From NCBI RefSeq assembly GCF_000622325.1, contig NZ_JASE01000005.1, forward strand, positions 2,790,001-2,854,000: a stretch of DNA of 64,000 nucleotides, in the 5' to 3' direction. The position numbers and the translations under genes are program-made. Positions 9,128 through 17,573 of this stretch are shown here, piece after piece. Numbering within the stretch: the first letter of the stretch is position 1; every line of letters begins with the position of its first letter. The notes under the pieces are model-generated. The model did not search any database and had not been told where the DNA came from. It saw only the letters and a list, made by a program, of their open reading frames with translations. This DNA comes from Sulfitobacter geojensis (GTDB lineage: Bacteria; Pseudomonadota; Alphaproteobacteria; Rhodobacterales; Rhodobacteraceae).

Positions 9128-10078
9128 TCACGCGCGTCCGCGCACCGGCACTTCGTACCCGCGCTCTTCGGGTTCATCATCCACCAGCTCGCTCGGAAAT
9201 CCCGGTGCCGTAATGCTCAATCCCGTAGCGTTTTCCAACCGCTCGATCATACGGTCCGATTGTGCCTTTTCGCCATAGCGCGCCTGCCCGTCCGTCAGCA
9301 TCGAAATCATCAAAGGCGACAGTTCAAGCGGCACATCATGATCATCCGCTAACTTCTGGAAAAGCCCCACATCTTTCTGCACCAGATCCAGCGTAAAGTT
9401 GACGTCCCGTGCGCCCGACAGGATCAACTGGCTTTCAGTTTCGTGCACAAAACTATTGCCCGACGATGCCGCAATCGCCTCATAGGTTACCCCCAAATCC
9501 ATGCCGGCCGCCTTCATGACCGTCATCGCCTCGCAGAGGGACAAAAGATTGATCGTTGCCAGATAGTTGGTCATTACTTTTAACGTGCTCGAAACGCCCA
9601 CATCACCCACATGCAAAATACGTCGCCCCATATGGGTCAGCACGGGCAACACCCGCTCGAATGTGTCGCGCGTGCAGCCCGCATAGATCGAAATATTGCC
9701 GGTGTCCGCGCGGTGACACCCGCCCGAAACCGGACAATCTACCGCCTCTCCACCAGCCGCAATCACCGCCGCCGCATGATCCTTGATTTGCTGGGCATCG
9801 GTGGTCGACATCTCCATCCAGATTTTGCCAGCCCCCACATGCGGCAACATTTCCGCCACCACAGCCGCACAGGCTGCAGGACTAGGCAGACAGGTGATCA
9901 CCGCATCGCAGTCTTGCATCAACGCAGCGGCTGATCCGCCGTCTCGCGCCCCCCGCGCCACAAAATCCGCGACTGATCCGGCGTTCAAATCGTACACCGC
10001 CAGATCGACGCCATTGCGCAACAAGGACCCCGCCAGCTTGCCACCTACATTGCCCAGGCCGATAAACCCAACTTTCAT
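9128..10078 (-). CDS. 3-hydroxyisobutyrate dehydrogenase-family NAD(P)-dependent oxidoreductase
   Basis: 316 residues. The N-terminal Rossmann domain carries GFIGLGNVGGK. The substrate-binding motif DCPVSGGCHRADTG is the family signature usually written DAPVSGG. The catalytic-lysine helix is in LKVMTNYLATINLL. These features place it in the beta-hydroxyacid dehydrogenase family (3-hydroxyisobutyrate, tartronate semialdehyde and related acids). The substrate cannot be fixed. I start it at 10078 because GGAGA precedes that ATG, while the in-frame ATG at 10090 would itself overlap the ribosome site. A TetR gene lies upstream on the same strand, and a 20-bp tandem repeat lies between them. Confidence 0.85.
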   Translation of the reverse strand: MKVGFIGLGNVGGKLAGSLLRNGVDLAVYDLNAGSVADFVARGARDGGSAAALMQDCDAVITCLPSPAACAAVVAEMLPHVGAGKIWMEMSTTDAQQIKDHAAAVIAAGGEAVDCPVSGGCHRADTGNISIYAGCTRDTFERVLPVLTHMGRRILHVGDVGVSSTLKVMTNYLATINLLSLCEAMTVMKAAGMDLGVTYEAIAASSGNSFVHETESQLILSGARDVNFTLDLVQKDVGLFQKLADDHDVPLELSPLMISMLTDGQARYGEKAQSDRMIERLENATGLSITAPGFPSELVDDEPEERGYEVPVRGRA

Positions 10079-10260
10079 ATCGTTCTCCAAATTCTGGTCG
10101 CCCCATCAACGTGTCCAAAGAACGACATGTCGCGCTCGCCTGCGACCCGATGCGCACCCTTTGCCATATCTTCGGGGCTTTCTATCGGGTCGCCATGGCA
10201 TCCCCGCCAATCCGCTGCATGCGCGAAGAGACTGGGCGCGCAGCCACCCAGCTTTACAAA

Positions 10261-10300
10261 CTGTTTGTCGATACCGCTGTTTGTTTGTTGATACCGCTGT
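10261..10300. repeat. Tandem 20-bp direct repeat in spacer upstream of dehydrogenase
   Basis: The two 20-bp units at 10261-10280 and 10281-10300 differ at only two positions; both contain TGTTTGT(C/T)GATACCGCTGT. They lie in the 283-bp spacer between the TetR gene and the dehydrogenase, about 180-220 bp upstream of the dehydrogenase start. The period of 20 bp, close to two helical turns, would put two bound proteins on roughly the same face of the DNA, so an operator is plausible. The palindrome CAAAC-T-GTTTG overlaps the left edge. Confidence 0.65.
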
Positions 10301-10361
10301 CCCTACGGCCAAACCCGCAACCGAGTCAGTCGCACACCCCGGGGAGGACAAGGCCAGACGG

Positions 10362-10943
10362 TTACGCCCCGACCGCCTTACGCACCATGTCCCAATATTG
10401 CGCCACCACTTCTTCCAGTGACAATCGCCCGCCCTGCCGGAACCATGTATTCACACCTGTCAGCATGGCGATGATCGCCAGCGTGACGATCTTGCTGTCC
10501 GCCACCTCGAACACCCCGGCCTCTGCACCGTCGCGCAAAATCTGTTCCAGACGGTCCTCATAGCGGCGGCGCAGGGCTTCGATCTCGGCAAAGTTATCCG
10601 GCTCAAGGTTGCGCAGCTCCATATAGGCGATGAACACCTCGTCGGGCCGGTCCGCGTGAAACCGGATGTGAAACGCGACAAACTGCTGCAATCGCGCAAG
10701 TGGCCCACCATCGACGGGCACGGCGGCTTCCAGCAGCCCTTCCAGATGGGTACGCATCAGGTCGACCAGCAAGGATTGCTTGTCCGGCGTATAATTATAA
10801 AGCGCACCGGCCTGCACGCCGACCTCTGCCGCAATGCTGCGCATCGACACCGCCGCATAGCCGCGTTGCGCAAACAGACGCAGCGCCGCCTGGCGAATTT
10901 TGGGGCCGGTGATTCCGGCGTGTGATCCTGTGGTACGTGCCAT
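10362..10943 (-). CDS. TetR/AcrR family transcriptional regulator
   Basis: 193 residues. The N-terminal TetR DNA-binding domain includes IRQAALRLFAQRGYAAVSMRSIA and the recognition helix around GVQAGALYNYTPDK. The rest is an all-helical ligand-binding and dimer domain of the kind seen in acyl-CoA and fatty-acid regulators. The ligand is unknown. The palindrome TGAAC-ATCC-GTTCA lies 14 bp upstream of the start, in the divergent spacer with the small lipoprotein gene, and is a good candidate for an autoregulatory operator. The dehydrogenase downstream on the same strand is another possible target. Confidence 0.9.
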   Translation of the reverse strand: MARTTGSHAGITGPKIRQAALRLFAQRGYAAVSMRSIAAEVGVQAGALYNYTPDKQSLLVDLMRTHLEGLLEAAVPVDGGPLARLQQFVAFHIRFHADRPDEVFIAYMELRNLEPDNFAEIEALRRRYEDRLEQILRDGAEAGVFEVADSKIVTLAIIAMLTGVNTWFRQGGRLSLEEVVAQYWDMVRKAVGA

Positions 10944-10956
10944 GCGGCTAAATTAA

Positions 10957-10970
10957 TGAACATCCGTTCA
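10957..10970. promoter_or_regulatory. Candidate TetR operator
   Basis: Perfect inverted repeat TGAAC-ATCC-GTTCA in the 76-bp divergent spacer between the TetR gene (start 10943) and the lipoprotein gene (start 11020). Its half-site and spacing resemble those of many alphaproteobacterial TetR sites. Its position would let it control both genes. Confidence 0.5.
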
Positions 10971-11019
10971 AAAGCAAAGCCCGCTTGCGCGGTCAACGAC
11001 ACTGGTGCAAGAACAGGGA

Positions 11020-11307
11020 ATGAAACGCGCCCTGCCTCTTTGCCTGACCGCTGCCCTGTTGACCGGCTGCACCCAGTTTCCCGAACTGGATCGCACCCAA
11101 AGCGCCACGCTTGAGGCCGCCGACTATCCGGCACTTGTCCCGATCGAACCGCTTTTGGCCCGCGCCGCCGCTACCACCACCGATCCTGTGCAGACCGAAG
11201 GCAATCTTAACAGCCGTCTGGCGGGGCTGCGCGCGCGCGCGAATGCCATGCGCGGGGCCGTTTTATCGGATGCGGAAAAACGCCGGCTGGAAAGCGGGCG
11301 CCGATAG
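11020..11307 (+). CDS. Small predicted lipoprotein of unknown function
   Basis: 95 residues. The start MKRALPLCLTAALLTGC contains a typical lipoprotein signal with lipobox LTGC, so the mature N-terminus should be a lipidated Cys at residue 17. The mature part is mostly polar and helical (NLNSRLAGLRARANAM), ending in a charged KRRLESGRR tail. I start at 11020 because AGGG lies immediately upstream and the lipobox falls at the normal distance. No known family was recognised. It diverges from the TetR gene and precedes hom by 136 bp. Confidence 0.75.
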   Translation: MKRALPLCLTAALLTGCTQFPELDRTQSATLEAADYPALVPIEPLLARAAATTTDPVQTEGNLNSRLAGLRARANAMRGAVLSDAEKRRLESGRR

Positions 11308-11443
11308 GGCGATCTTCAACAAGCCCACCGCAACAGGACGGCACGCTTAAGGTTTGTCGCGTTGCATGGCCCGCGCGAAACAGCTACATCGCCACGCAAC
11401 ACAGGTTTGATCCCTCCTCCCCCTTTTGAAAAGGACTCGTCGC

Positions 11444-12730
11444 ATGTCTGATCCCCTTCGCCTTGGTATTGCTGGTCTGGGCACTGTTGGTGTCGGTGTG
11501 GTGCGCATTATTCGCCAGCAGGCTGCCCTGCTAGAGGCACGCACAGGGCGCAAGATCACGATTTCGGCGGTATCTGCCCGTACCAAGGGCCGTGACCGCG
11601 GCGTGGCACTGGACAGCTACGCATGGGAGGACGATCCGGTGGCGTTGGCCACCCGCGATGACGTGGATGTCTTTGTCGAATTGATGGGCGGCGAAGACGG
11701 CCCCGCCAAAGATGCCACCGAAGCGGCGTTGAAAGCGGGCAAACACGTTGTGACCGCAAATAAGGCAATGCTAGCGATCCACGGCCAGGCACTTGCGGAA
11801 CAGGCCGAAGCCAAGGGTCTTGCCCTGCGCTATGAAGCGGCAGTTGCGGGCGGTATTCCGGTGGTCAAGACGTTGATGGAAGGTCTTGCAGGAAACGAGA
11901 TCACCCGCGTGATGGGGGTGATGAATGGATCGTGCAATTACATCCTGACACGGATGGAGAACTCCGGCGCGACCTATCAGGAGATTTTCGCCGAAGCGGA
12001 TGGTCTGGGTTATCTCGAAGCCGATCCACAGCTTGACGTGGGCGGGATCGACGCGGCGCATAAACTCGCGATTCTGTCGGCAATTGCCTTTGGCACCCGC
12101 GTCGATTTTGACGGTATCCAGCTGGAAGGCATCGAACGTGTCTCGATCGAAGACATCCGCGCTGCTGCCGACATGGGGTACAAGATCAAACTGTTGGGCG
12201 TGGCGCAAAAGACCGGTCGCGGGCTGGAACAGCGTATGCAGCCCTGCCTTGTGCCGGACAGCTCGCCGTTGGCGCAGCTGGATGGCGGCACCAATATGGT
12301 CGTTCTCGAAGGCGACGCCGTTGGTCAGATCGTCTTGCGCGGTGCCGGTGCGGGCGAAGGCCCCACAGCCAGCGCCGTGATGGCCGATATCTGCGATATC
12401 GCACGCGGTTTGCGCGGACCGGTGTTCGGCCAGCCTGCCGTCGGTCTTGTGAACTCCACCGCTGCGCTGACAAAGCTGCCCGCCCCCTATTACCTGCGTC
12501 TGGCATTGGTCGACAAACCCGGTGCCTTGGCCAAAATCGCCACCGTTCTGGGCGAAGCAGGCGTCAGCATTGATCGCATGCGCCAGTATGGCCATGACAA
12601 CAGCTCTGCACCGGTGCTGATTGTCACCCACAAGACCACTCAATCCGATATCGAAACGGCCCTTGCCGCGATGGACGATACGGGCGTGATGGCCGGCCCA
12701 CCGGTCGCATTGCGCATCGAAGAGGTCTGA
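11444..12730 (+). CDS. hom: Homoserine dehydrogenase
   Basis: 428 residues. It reduces aspartate semialdehyde to homoserine with NAD(P)H on the path to threonine and methionine. Seen in order: the Rossmann motif GIAGLGTVGVGV, TANKAMLA, the catalytic core GGIPVVKTLMEG with GSCNYILTRM, the DPQLDVGGIDAAHK substrate motif, and a C-terminal ACT domain beginning YLRLALVDKPGALAKIA that normally senses threonine. The start at 11444 has AAAGGA 9 nt upstream; an earlier in-frame codon at 11426 lacks a ribosome site. The length is standard for the monofunctional enzyme. Confidence 0.97.
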   Translation: MSDPLRLGIAGLGTVGVGVVRIIRQQAALLEARTGRKITISAVSARTKGRDRGVALDSYAWEDDPVALATRDDVDVFVELMGGEDGPAKDATEAALKAGKHVVTANKAMLAIHGQALAEQAEAKGLALRYEAAVAGGIPVVKTLMEGLAGNEITRVMGVMNGSCNYILTRMENSGATYQEIFAEADGLGYLEADPQLDVGGIDAAHKLAILSAIAFGTRVDFDGIQLEGIERVSIEDIRAAADMGYKIKLLGVAQKTGRGLEQRMQPCLVPDSSPLAQLDGGTNMVVLEGDAVGQIVLRGAGAGEGPTASAVMADICDIARGLRGPVFGQPAVGLVNSTAALTKLPAPYYLRLALVDKPGALAKIATVLGEAGVSIDRMRQYGHDNSSAPVLIVTHKTTQSDIETALAAMDDTGVMAGPPVALRIEEV

Positions 12731-12753
12731 GGCCGCAGGCCTAGGCGCGCCCG

Positions 12754-13182
12754 ATGATTGCCTACGCGGGCCTCTTCGCCTCGGCACTAGTGGCCGCGAC
12801 CCTGTTGCCGATGCAATCAGAAGCTGTGTTGGTCGCGCTTATCGTGCAGGGGGATCATCCCGTTGCCCTGCTGTTGATTGTGGCAACGGTTGGTAATGTG
12901 TTGGGCTCTGTGATCAACTGGGCACTCGGGCGGTTTTTGCTGCGGTTCAAGCACAAGCGCTGGTTTCCCGCGTCGGACAGGCAACTGGCGCAAGCGCAAG
13001 GCTGGTATCAACGCTACGGGCGCTGGTCATTGCTGGGCAGCTGGTTGCCGGTCATTGGCGATCCGATCACCGTTGTTGCCGGTATCATGCGCGAACCGCT
13101 GCTGTCGTTTGTTTTTCTGGTCACGTTGGCCAAGGGCCTCCGCTATCTGTTTTTGGCCCAACTGACGCTCGCGTGGATTTGA
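12754..13182 (+). CDS. YqaA/DedA-type VTT-domain membrane protein
   Basis: 142 residues with four hydrophobic stretches. The central motif GNVLGSVINWALGRF and the segment GSWLPVIGDPITVVAGIMR are typical of short YqaA-like members of the SNARE-associated/VTT (DedA) superfamily. Related proteins are linked to phospholipid scrambling and membrane homeostasis. It starts 23 bp after hom and probably shares its transcript. The function in this organism is not known. Confidence 0.85.
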   Translation: MIAYAGLFASALVAATLLPMQSEAVLVALIVQGDHPVALLLIVATVGNVLGSVINWALGRFLLRFKHKRWFPASDRQLAQAQGWYQRYGRWSLLGSWLPVIGDPITVVAGIMREPLLSFVFLVTLAKGLRYLFLAQLTLAWI

Positions 13183-13251
13183 CAGGCTTGCCGTAAACCG
13201 CCCCTATCGCTAGACGAGAAGCAACTAAACACCATCAAGGACAGATTTCCG

Positions 13252-14220
13252 ATGACATCCAAAGCTGATTTCCAAGACCGCATGTTATCTTTGGGCCTTG
13301 CCCGTGTTTCCGAAGCCGCCGCGCTTGCCTCTGCCAAGCTGGTGGGCAAAGGCGACGAAAAGGCCGCGGATCAGGCCGCGGTGAATGCGATGCGCGAGCA
13401 GTTGAACCTGCTTGATATCGCCGGTGTTGTGGTCATTGGCGAAGGCGAACGCGACGAGGCCCCGATGCTGTTCATCGGCGAAGAGGTCGGCACCGGCGAC
13501 GGCCCCGGTGTGGACATTGCGCTGGACCCGCTGGAAGGCACGACCCTGACCGCCAAGGACATGCCGAACGCGCTGACGGTGATTGCGATGGGGCCACGCG
13601 GTTCGATGCTGCATGCGCCCGACACTTACATGGACAAGCTGGCCATCGGACCGGGGTATCCTGTGGACGTTGTTACGCTTGATATGTCGCCCGGAGAACG
13701 TGTTGCAGCACTGGCCGCCGCCAAAGGGTGCGCCGCGTCTGATATCACCGTCTGTATTCTCGAACGCCCGCGCCATGAAGAGATGATCGCAGAGGTCCGT
13801 GCCAAGGGCGCCGCGATCCGGCTGATCACCGACGGCGATGTGGCCGGTGTGATGCATTGTGCCGATCCCGAAACCGGCATCGACATGTATATGGGATCCG
13901 GTGGTGCGCCCGAAGGCGTGCTGGCAGCCGCGGCGTTGAAATGCATGGGCGGACAGATGTACACCCGTCTGGTGTTCCGCAATGACGACGAAAAAGCCCG
14001 TGCCAGCAAGGCAGGGATCACCGATTTCGACCGTATTTACACCCGCGATGAAATGGTCACCGAAGATGTGATTTTTGCCGCCACCGGTGTCACTGATGGT
14101 GCGTTGCTGCCAGGTGTGAAGCGGGAAATGGGGTGGATGACGACCGAGACGTTGATCATGCGCTCCAAGACAGGATCGGTGCGGCGGATCAATTATCGCA
14201 CGCCGGTCGAAAACGACTAA
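13252..14220 (+). CDS. glpX: Class II fructose-1,6-bisphosphatase
   Basis: 322 residues. It hydrolyses fructose-1,6-bisphosphate (and often sedoheptulose-1,7-bisphosphate) in gluconeogenesis. GlpX-type motifs are visible: GEGERDEAPMLFIGE and the metal-binding DPLEGTTL, followed by GSGGAPEGVLAAAALKCMGG. The start at 13252 follows an AAGGACAG ribosome site. It stands between the VTT gene and recJ on the same strand, with 69 and 115 bp gaps. Confidence 0.97.
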   Translation: MTSKADFQDRMLSLGLARVSEAAALASAKLVGKGDEKAADQAAVNAMREQLNLLDIAGVVVIGEGERDEAPMLFIGEEVGTGDGPGVDIALDPLEGTTLTAKDMPNALTVIAMGPRGSMLHAPDTYMDKLAIGPGYPVDVVTLDMSPGERVAALAAAKGCAASDITVCILERPRHEEMIAEVRAKGAAIRLITDGDVAGVMHCADPETGIDMYMGSGGAPEGVLAAAALKCMGGQMYTRLVFRNDDEKARASKAGITDFDRIYTRDEMVTEDVIFAATGVTDGALLPGVKREMGWMTTETLIMRSKTGSVRRINYRTPVEND

Positions 14221-14335
14221 GGATTGCGATGTGGTGCGGGATGTTTCGAGGCGATGCGTTTCGCAACGTGAGATCCGCACTCGGGTGATGGTTCGCGATT
14301 GAGTTTAACTGGCAAGATAGAGATGGGGAACGCGC

Positions 14336-16075
14336 ATGAGTTTTCTGGGCGTTGAGGCATCCCTGACGGGGCGGACATGGGTTGGCCCCGGTGTAGAAGT
14401 GGAGCGGGCGGCGGAATTGCTGGTGCAGCGCACCGCCCTGCCCCAAGCGGTGTGTCAGGTCTTGGCGCGGCGCGGGGTTGCGCCCGAGGACGCCGAAGGG
14501 TTTCTTGCCCCGTCGCTGCGCGATCTGATGCCAGACCCACGCAGCCTGAAAGATATGGAAAAAGCCGCGACGCGATTTTTGGAAGCTGTCGCAAAACGCC
14601 AGAAAATCGCGGTTTTTGCGGATTATGACGTGGATGGCGGCAGCTCGGCGGCGTTGTTGCTGGTTTGGTTGCGCGAGATGGGCTGTGGTGCGACGCTTTA
14701 CGTGCCCGACCGCATTGACGAGGGCTATGGCCCCAATGACGAAGCGATGGCCGCCTTGGCCGCCGATCACGACCTGATTGTCTGCGTGGATTGCGGAACA
14801 TTGTCGCATGGCCCGATCGCAGCGGCAAAGGCCGCGGATGTGATCGTGTTGGATCACCATCTGGGCGGTGAGGTTTTGCCGGATGCGATGGCGGTGGTAA
14901 ACCCCAACCGGCAGGACGAAGACGGGGCCTGCGGGCATCTGTGTGCCGCCGGTGTGGTGTTCCTGATGCTGGTCGAGGCGGGCCGCCAACTGCGCGCGGA
15001 TAAACGCAAGGGGCCGGACCTGATGGCCCTGCTGGATCTGGTTGCCTTGGCGACAGTGGCCGACGTGGCCCCGTTGATCGGTGTGAACCGTGCCTTCGTG
15101 CGCCAGGGCTTGCGCGTGATGGCACGGCGCGAACGCGTCGGGCTGACGGCACTGGCCGATGTGGCGCGGATGGAAACTGCGCCCACGGCCTATCACCTCG
15201 GGTTCCTGCTGGGCCCGCGCATCAACGCCGGTGGGCGCATCGGACAGGCTGATCTGGGGGCGCGGCTCTTGGCCTCCAACGATCCGCATGAAACCACGGC
15301 CTTGGCCGAAAGGTTGGACACATTGAACACAGAACGGCGCGATGTCGAAGCCAGCGTGCGCGCCGCCGCGATGGCGCAGGCCGAAGAGCGCGGGTTTGAT
15401 GCGCCACTGGCCTGGGCCTCCGGTCCCGGTTGGCATCCCGGTGTGGTGGGGATTGTCGCATCCCGCCTGAAAGAAGCGTCAAACCGGCCGTCTATCGTTA
15501 TCGGCGTCGAGGATGGCATCGGCAAAGGATCAGGGCGGTCAGTGTCGGGAATCGACCTTGGTGCGCCGATCCAGCGGTTGGCGGCCGAAGGTTTGCTGAT
15601 CAAGGGCGGCGGGCACAAGATGGCCGCTGGGCTGACCGTTGCCGAGGACAAGATCGAAGCGGCAATGGCGCGACTGTCCGAACTGATGGCGAAACAGGGT
15701 GCCCATCTGGGCGGACCTGCGGATCTGAACGTAACCGGCCTGCTGATGCCCGCGGCGGCAACGGTGGAACTGGCCGAAATGGTCGAGCAGGCGGGCCCCT
15801 TCGGTGCGGCCGCCCCTGCCCCGCGCTATGTCTTTGCCGATATGCAGATTCTGTTTGCCAAACGGGTCGGCGACAACCACCTCAAGATCAGTTTTGGCGA
15901 CGGGTTGGGCGGCAAGCTCGATGCGATTGCTTTTGGGGCCTACGATACGGCCCTTGGCCCCGCGCTTGAGGCTCATGGCGGTGCGCGCTTCCATCTTGCG
16001 GGCCGTCTGGACATCAACGACTGGCGCGGTCGCCGGTCTGTTCAGCTGCGCCTTGAGGACGCTGCCGCCGCGTAA
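14336..16075 (+). CDS. recJ: Single-stranded-DNA-specific exonuclease RecJ
   Basis: 579 residues. A 5'-3' ssDNA exonuclease for RecF-pathway repair and mismatch repair. The DHH phosphoesterase motifs are all present: ADYDVDGGSSAALL, VDCG, the signature LDHHLGG, and GPRINAGGRIG at the start of the DHHA1 region, which contains GGGHKMAAGLTV. The C-terminal ~130 residues form the OB-like RecJ domain. The length is normal. Confidence 0.97.
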   Translation: MSFLGVEASLTGRTWVGPGVEVERAAELLVQRTALPQAVCQVLARRGVAPEDAEGFLAPSLRDLMPDPRSLKDMEKAATRFLEAVAKRQKIAVFADYDVDGGSSAALLLVWLREMGCGATLYVPDRIDEGYGPNDEAMAALAADHDLIVCVDCGTLSHGPIAAAKAADVIVLDHHLGGEVLPDAMAVVNPNRQDEDGACGHLCAAGVVFLMLVEAGRQLRADKRKGPDLMALLDLVALATVADVAPLIGVNRAFVRQGLRVMARRERVGLTALADVARMETAPTAYHLGFLLGPRINAGGRIGQADLGARLLASNDPHETTALAERLDTLNTERRDVEASVRAAAMAQAEERGFDAPLAWASGPGWHPGVVGIVASRLKEASNRPSIVIGVEDGIGKGSGRSVSGIDLGAPIQRLAAEGLLIKGGGHKMAAGLTVAEDKIEAAMARLSELMAKQGAHLGGPADLNVTGLLMPAAATVELAEMVEQAGPFGAAAPAPRYVFADMQILFAKRVGDNHLKISFGDGLGGKLDAIAFGAYDTALGPALEAHGGARFHLAGRLDINDWRGRRSVQLRLEDAAAA

Positions 16076-16154
16076 GGCATTTTTTCGCAAACAGAGGCGA
16101 ATTTTCTCTTGCGCGTCGCCGCTACAGACCTTAGTGAAGCGCTCACAAGATAGT

Positions 16155-16229
16155 GGCCCGTTCGTCTATCGGTTAGGACGTCAGGTTTTCAACCTGAAAA
16201 GAGGGGTTCGACTCCCCTACGGGCTGCCA
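16155..16229 (+). tRNA. tRNA-Glu (TTC anticodon)
   Basis: A full cloverleaf can be drawn. Acceptor GGCCCGT (16155-16161) pairs with ACGGGCT, including one terminal G-T pair. The anticodon stem TCAGG/CCTGA encloses loop TTTTCAA with anticodon TTC, and the T arm is GGGGTTCGACTCCCC. The 3' CCA is encoded (16227-16229). The TTCGTCTA D-arm entry is typical of bacterial tRNA-Glu. A possible promoter, TTGCGC then TTAGTG at 16-bp spacing, lies about 30-50 bp upstream. Confidence 0.97.
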
Positions 16230-16378
16230 TCTTGTTAATCCCCCTCCCTCTCAGAACGTTTTTCATCGGTTGCGCCCTGCGCAAATAGGTCCGGTAATCG
16301 GTTGCGACGTCCTTCCCGATTCAAGTACCATCACGCCAGACAATTCTCCCCCCTTGGGTCAAACGCATTGGATCAAAT

Positions 16379-17449
16379 ATGAAAGCCGTTCGTCGCCCCA
16401 TGTTCTGGTACGGCCTTGCAATGTGGGTGTTGTCAGTTGTGATCTCTACCTTGCTGATCCAGCTGGGCGCGTTGATCATGTCCGATGTGCCGACAGCCGG
16501 TAAACGGATTGCGCAGAACGATTTCCTCAATACCACCGAGCTGGCGGCGATAGACACAGCGATTGTGCAAACCGAAAGGCTGCTTGCTGATAAAACCCAT
16601 GAAATTGAAGACGCGAGATTTGTTCTTCGCTCGTGGACGCTGGACTATCAGAATCAACGTGCAAGCTTTGAAAATTGGGTAAAAACCCGCTCTGCAACAG
16701 GTGCTGACGACCAGAACAGCGAAGTTGTTGAACGGGTTAGGGCAATCGAACTGCTCAAGCAGGAAGAGCGCAACGCCGGACGGTTGGTCGAGGACCTGCA
16801 ACAGGAAGTCATCGCGGCCAAACGCGAATTGCAGGATTTGCGCGGTGAGCGCAGTGCGATTCTAACGGCGGCAAACGCCCCCTATCAAAAGGCGCAGAAA
16901 CGTGAGGTTCTAAAGGTCTTTTTGTTCCGGCTGGTCCTGACCCTGCCCTTGTTGTTGATTGCGGGCTGGCTGGCCATGAAGAAACGTCAGTCAAGCTATT
17001 GGCCGGTGTATCGCGGGTTCATCATCTTTGCCCTGTTTGCGTTTTTCGTCGAACTGGTGCCCTACCTGCCATCCTACGGGGGCTATGTCAGATATATCGT
17101 CGGCATCCTGTTAGCCTTGATTCTCGCGCATTTTGCGACCAGAGGCATGGCGCGATATTTGCAGAAGAAGCAGAGCGAAGAACAGCGCCCCGAAACCGAA
17201 AAGCGCAAGCTGATCGAATATGAAACCGCGATCAAGAAAATCTCGGACGGTGTTTGCCCCAGTTGCGATCGCCAATTTGGCGCGCAGAATTCGCGGAAAG
17301 CTGACAGCACGCCCGCCTCGAACGTCGACTTTTGCGTTCACTGCGGGTTCTGCCTTTACAACTCATGCGACAACTGCGGCCAGCGTGAAAATTCCTTTTA
17401 CAAATTCTGCGGAGCGTGCGGCGTTCCAGCGCAAAAGGTGACACCCTGA
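16379..17449 (+). CDS. Membrane protein with coiled coil and C-terminal double zinc ribbon
   Basis: 356 residues, family not recognised. Layout: one N-terminal membrane helix (about 10-36), a long charged coiled coil (about 55-160), three more helices (about 180-200, 214-232 and 236-256), a charged linker, then a cysteine-rich tail. The tail holds CPSC, CVHCGFC, CDNC and FCGACG pairs, a pattern expected of two zinc ribbons. The large helical domain would face the periplasm if the ribbons are cytoplasmic. It follows tRNA-Glu by 149 bp and precedes the Crp/Fnr gene by 124 bp. It may be a membrane-anchored zinc-ribbon adaptor; no enzymatic motif was found. Confidence 0.8.
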   Translation: MKAVRRPMFWYGLAMWVLSVVISTLLIQLGALIMSDVPTAGKRIAQNDFLNTTELAAIDTAIVQTERLLADKTHEIEDARFVLRSWTLDYQNQRASFENWVKTRSATGADDQNSEVVERVRAIELLKQEERNAGRLVEDLQQEVIAAKRELQDLRGERSAILTAANAPYQKAQKREVLKVFLFRLVLTLPLLLIAGWLAMKKRQSSYWPVYRGFIIFALFAFFVELVPYLPSYGGYVRYIVGILLALILAHFATRGMARYLQKKQSEEQRPETEKRKLIEYETAIKKISDGVCPSCDRQFGAQNSRKADSTPASNVDFCVHCGFCLYNSCDNCGQRENSFYKFCGACGVPAQKVTP

Positions 17450-17573
17450 CAAGCAAGCCGGTGATGACCCTTTGAACGAGGCCAGATTTCTGCGCCCGCA
17501 GGTCAATCCGGTAAAGACTGTCCATACAATCGCTGGTATGGGTATGCGGCGTTTGTAGGAGGTAAACCCAGTC

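Noticed and set aside
10261-10300. CRISPR array or iteron origin
   Set aside because: Only two adjacent units without spacers, no cas or rep genes, and no other repeats nearby.
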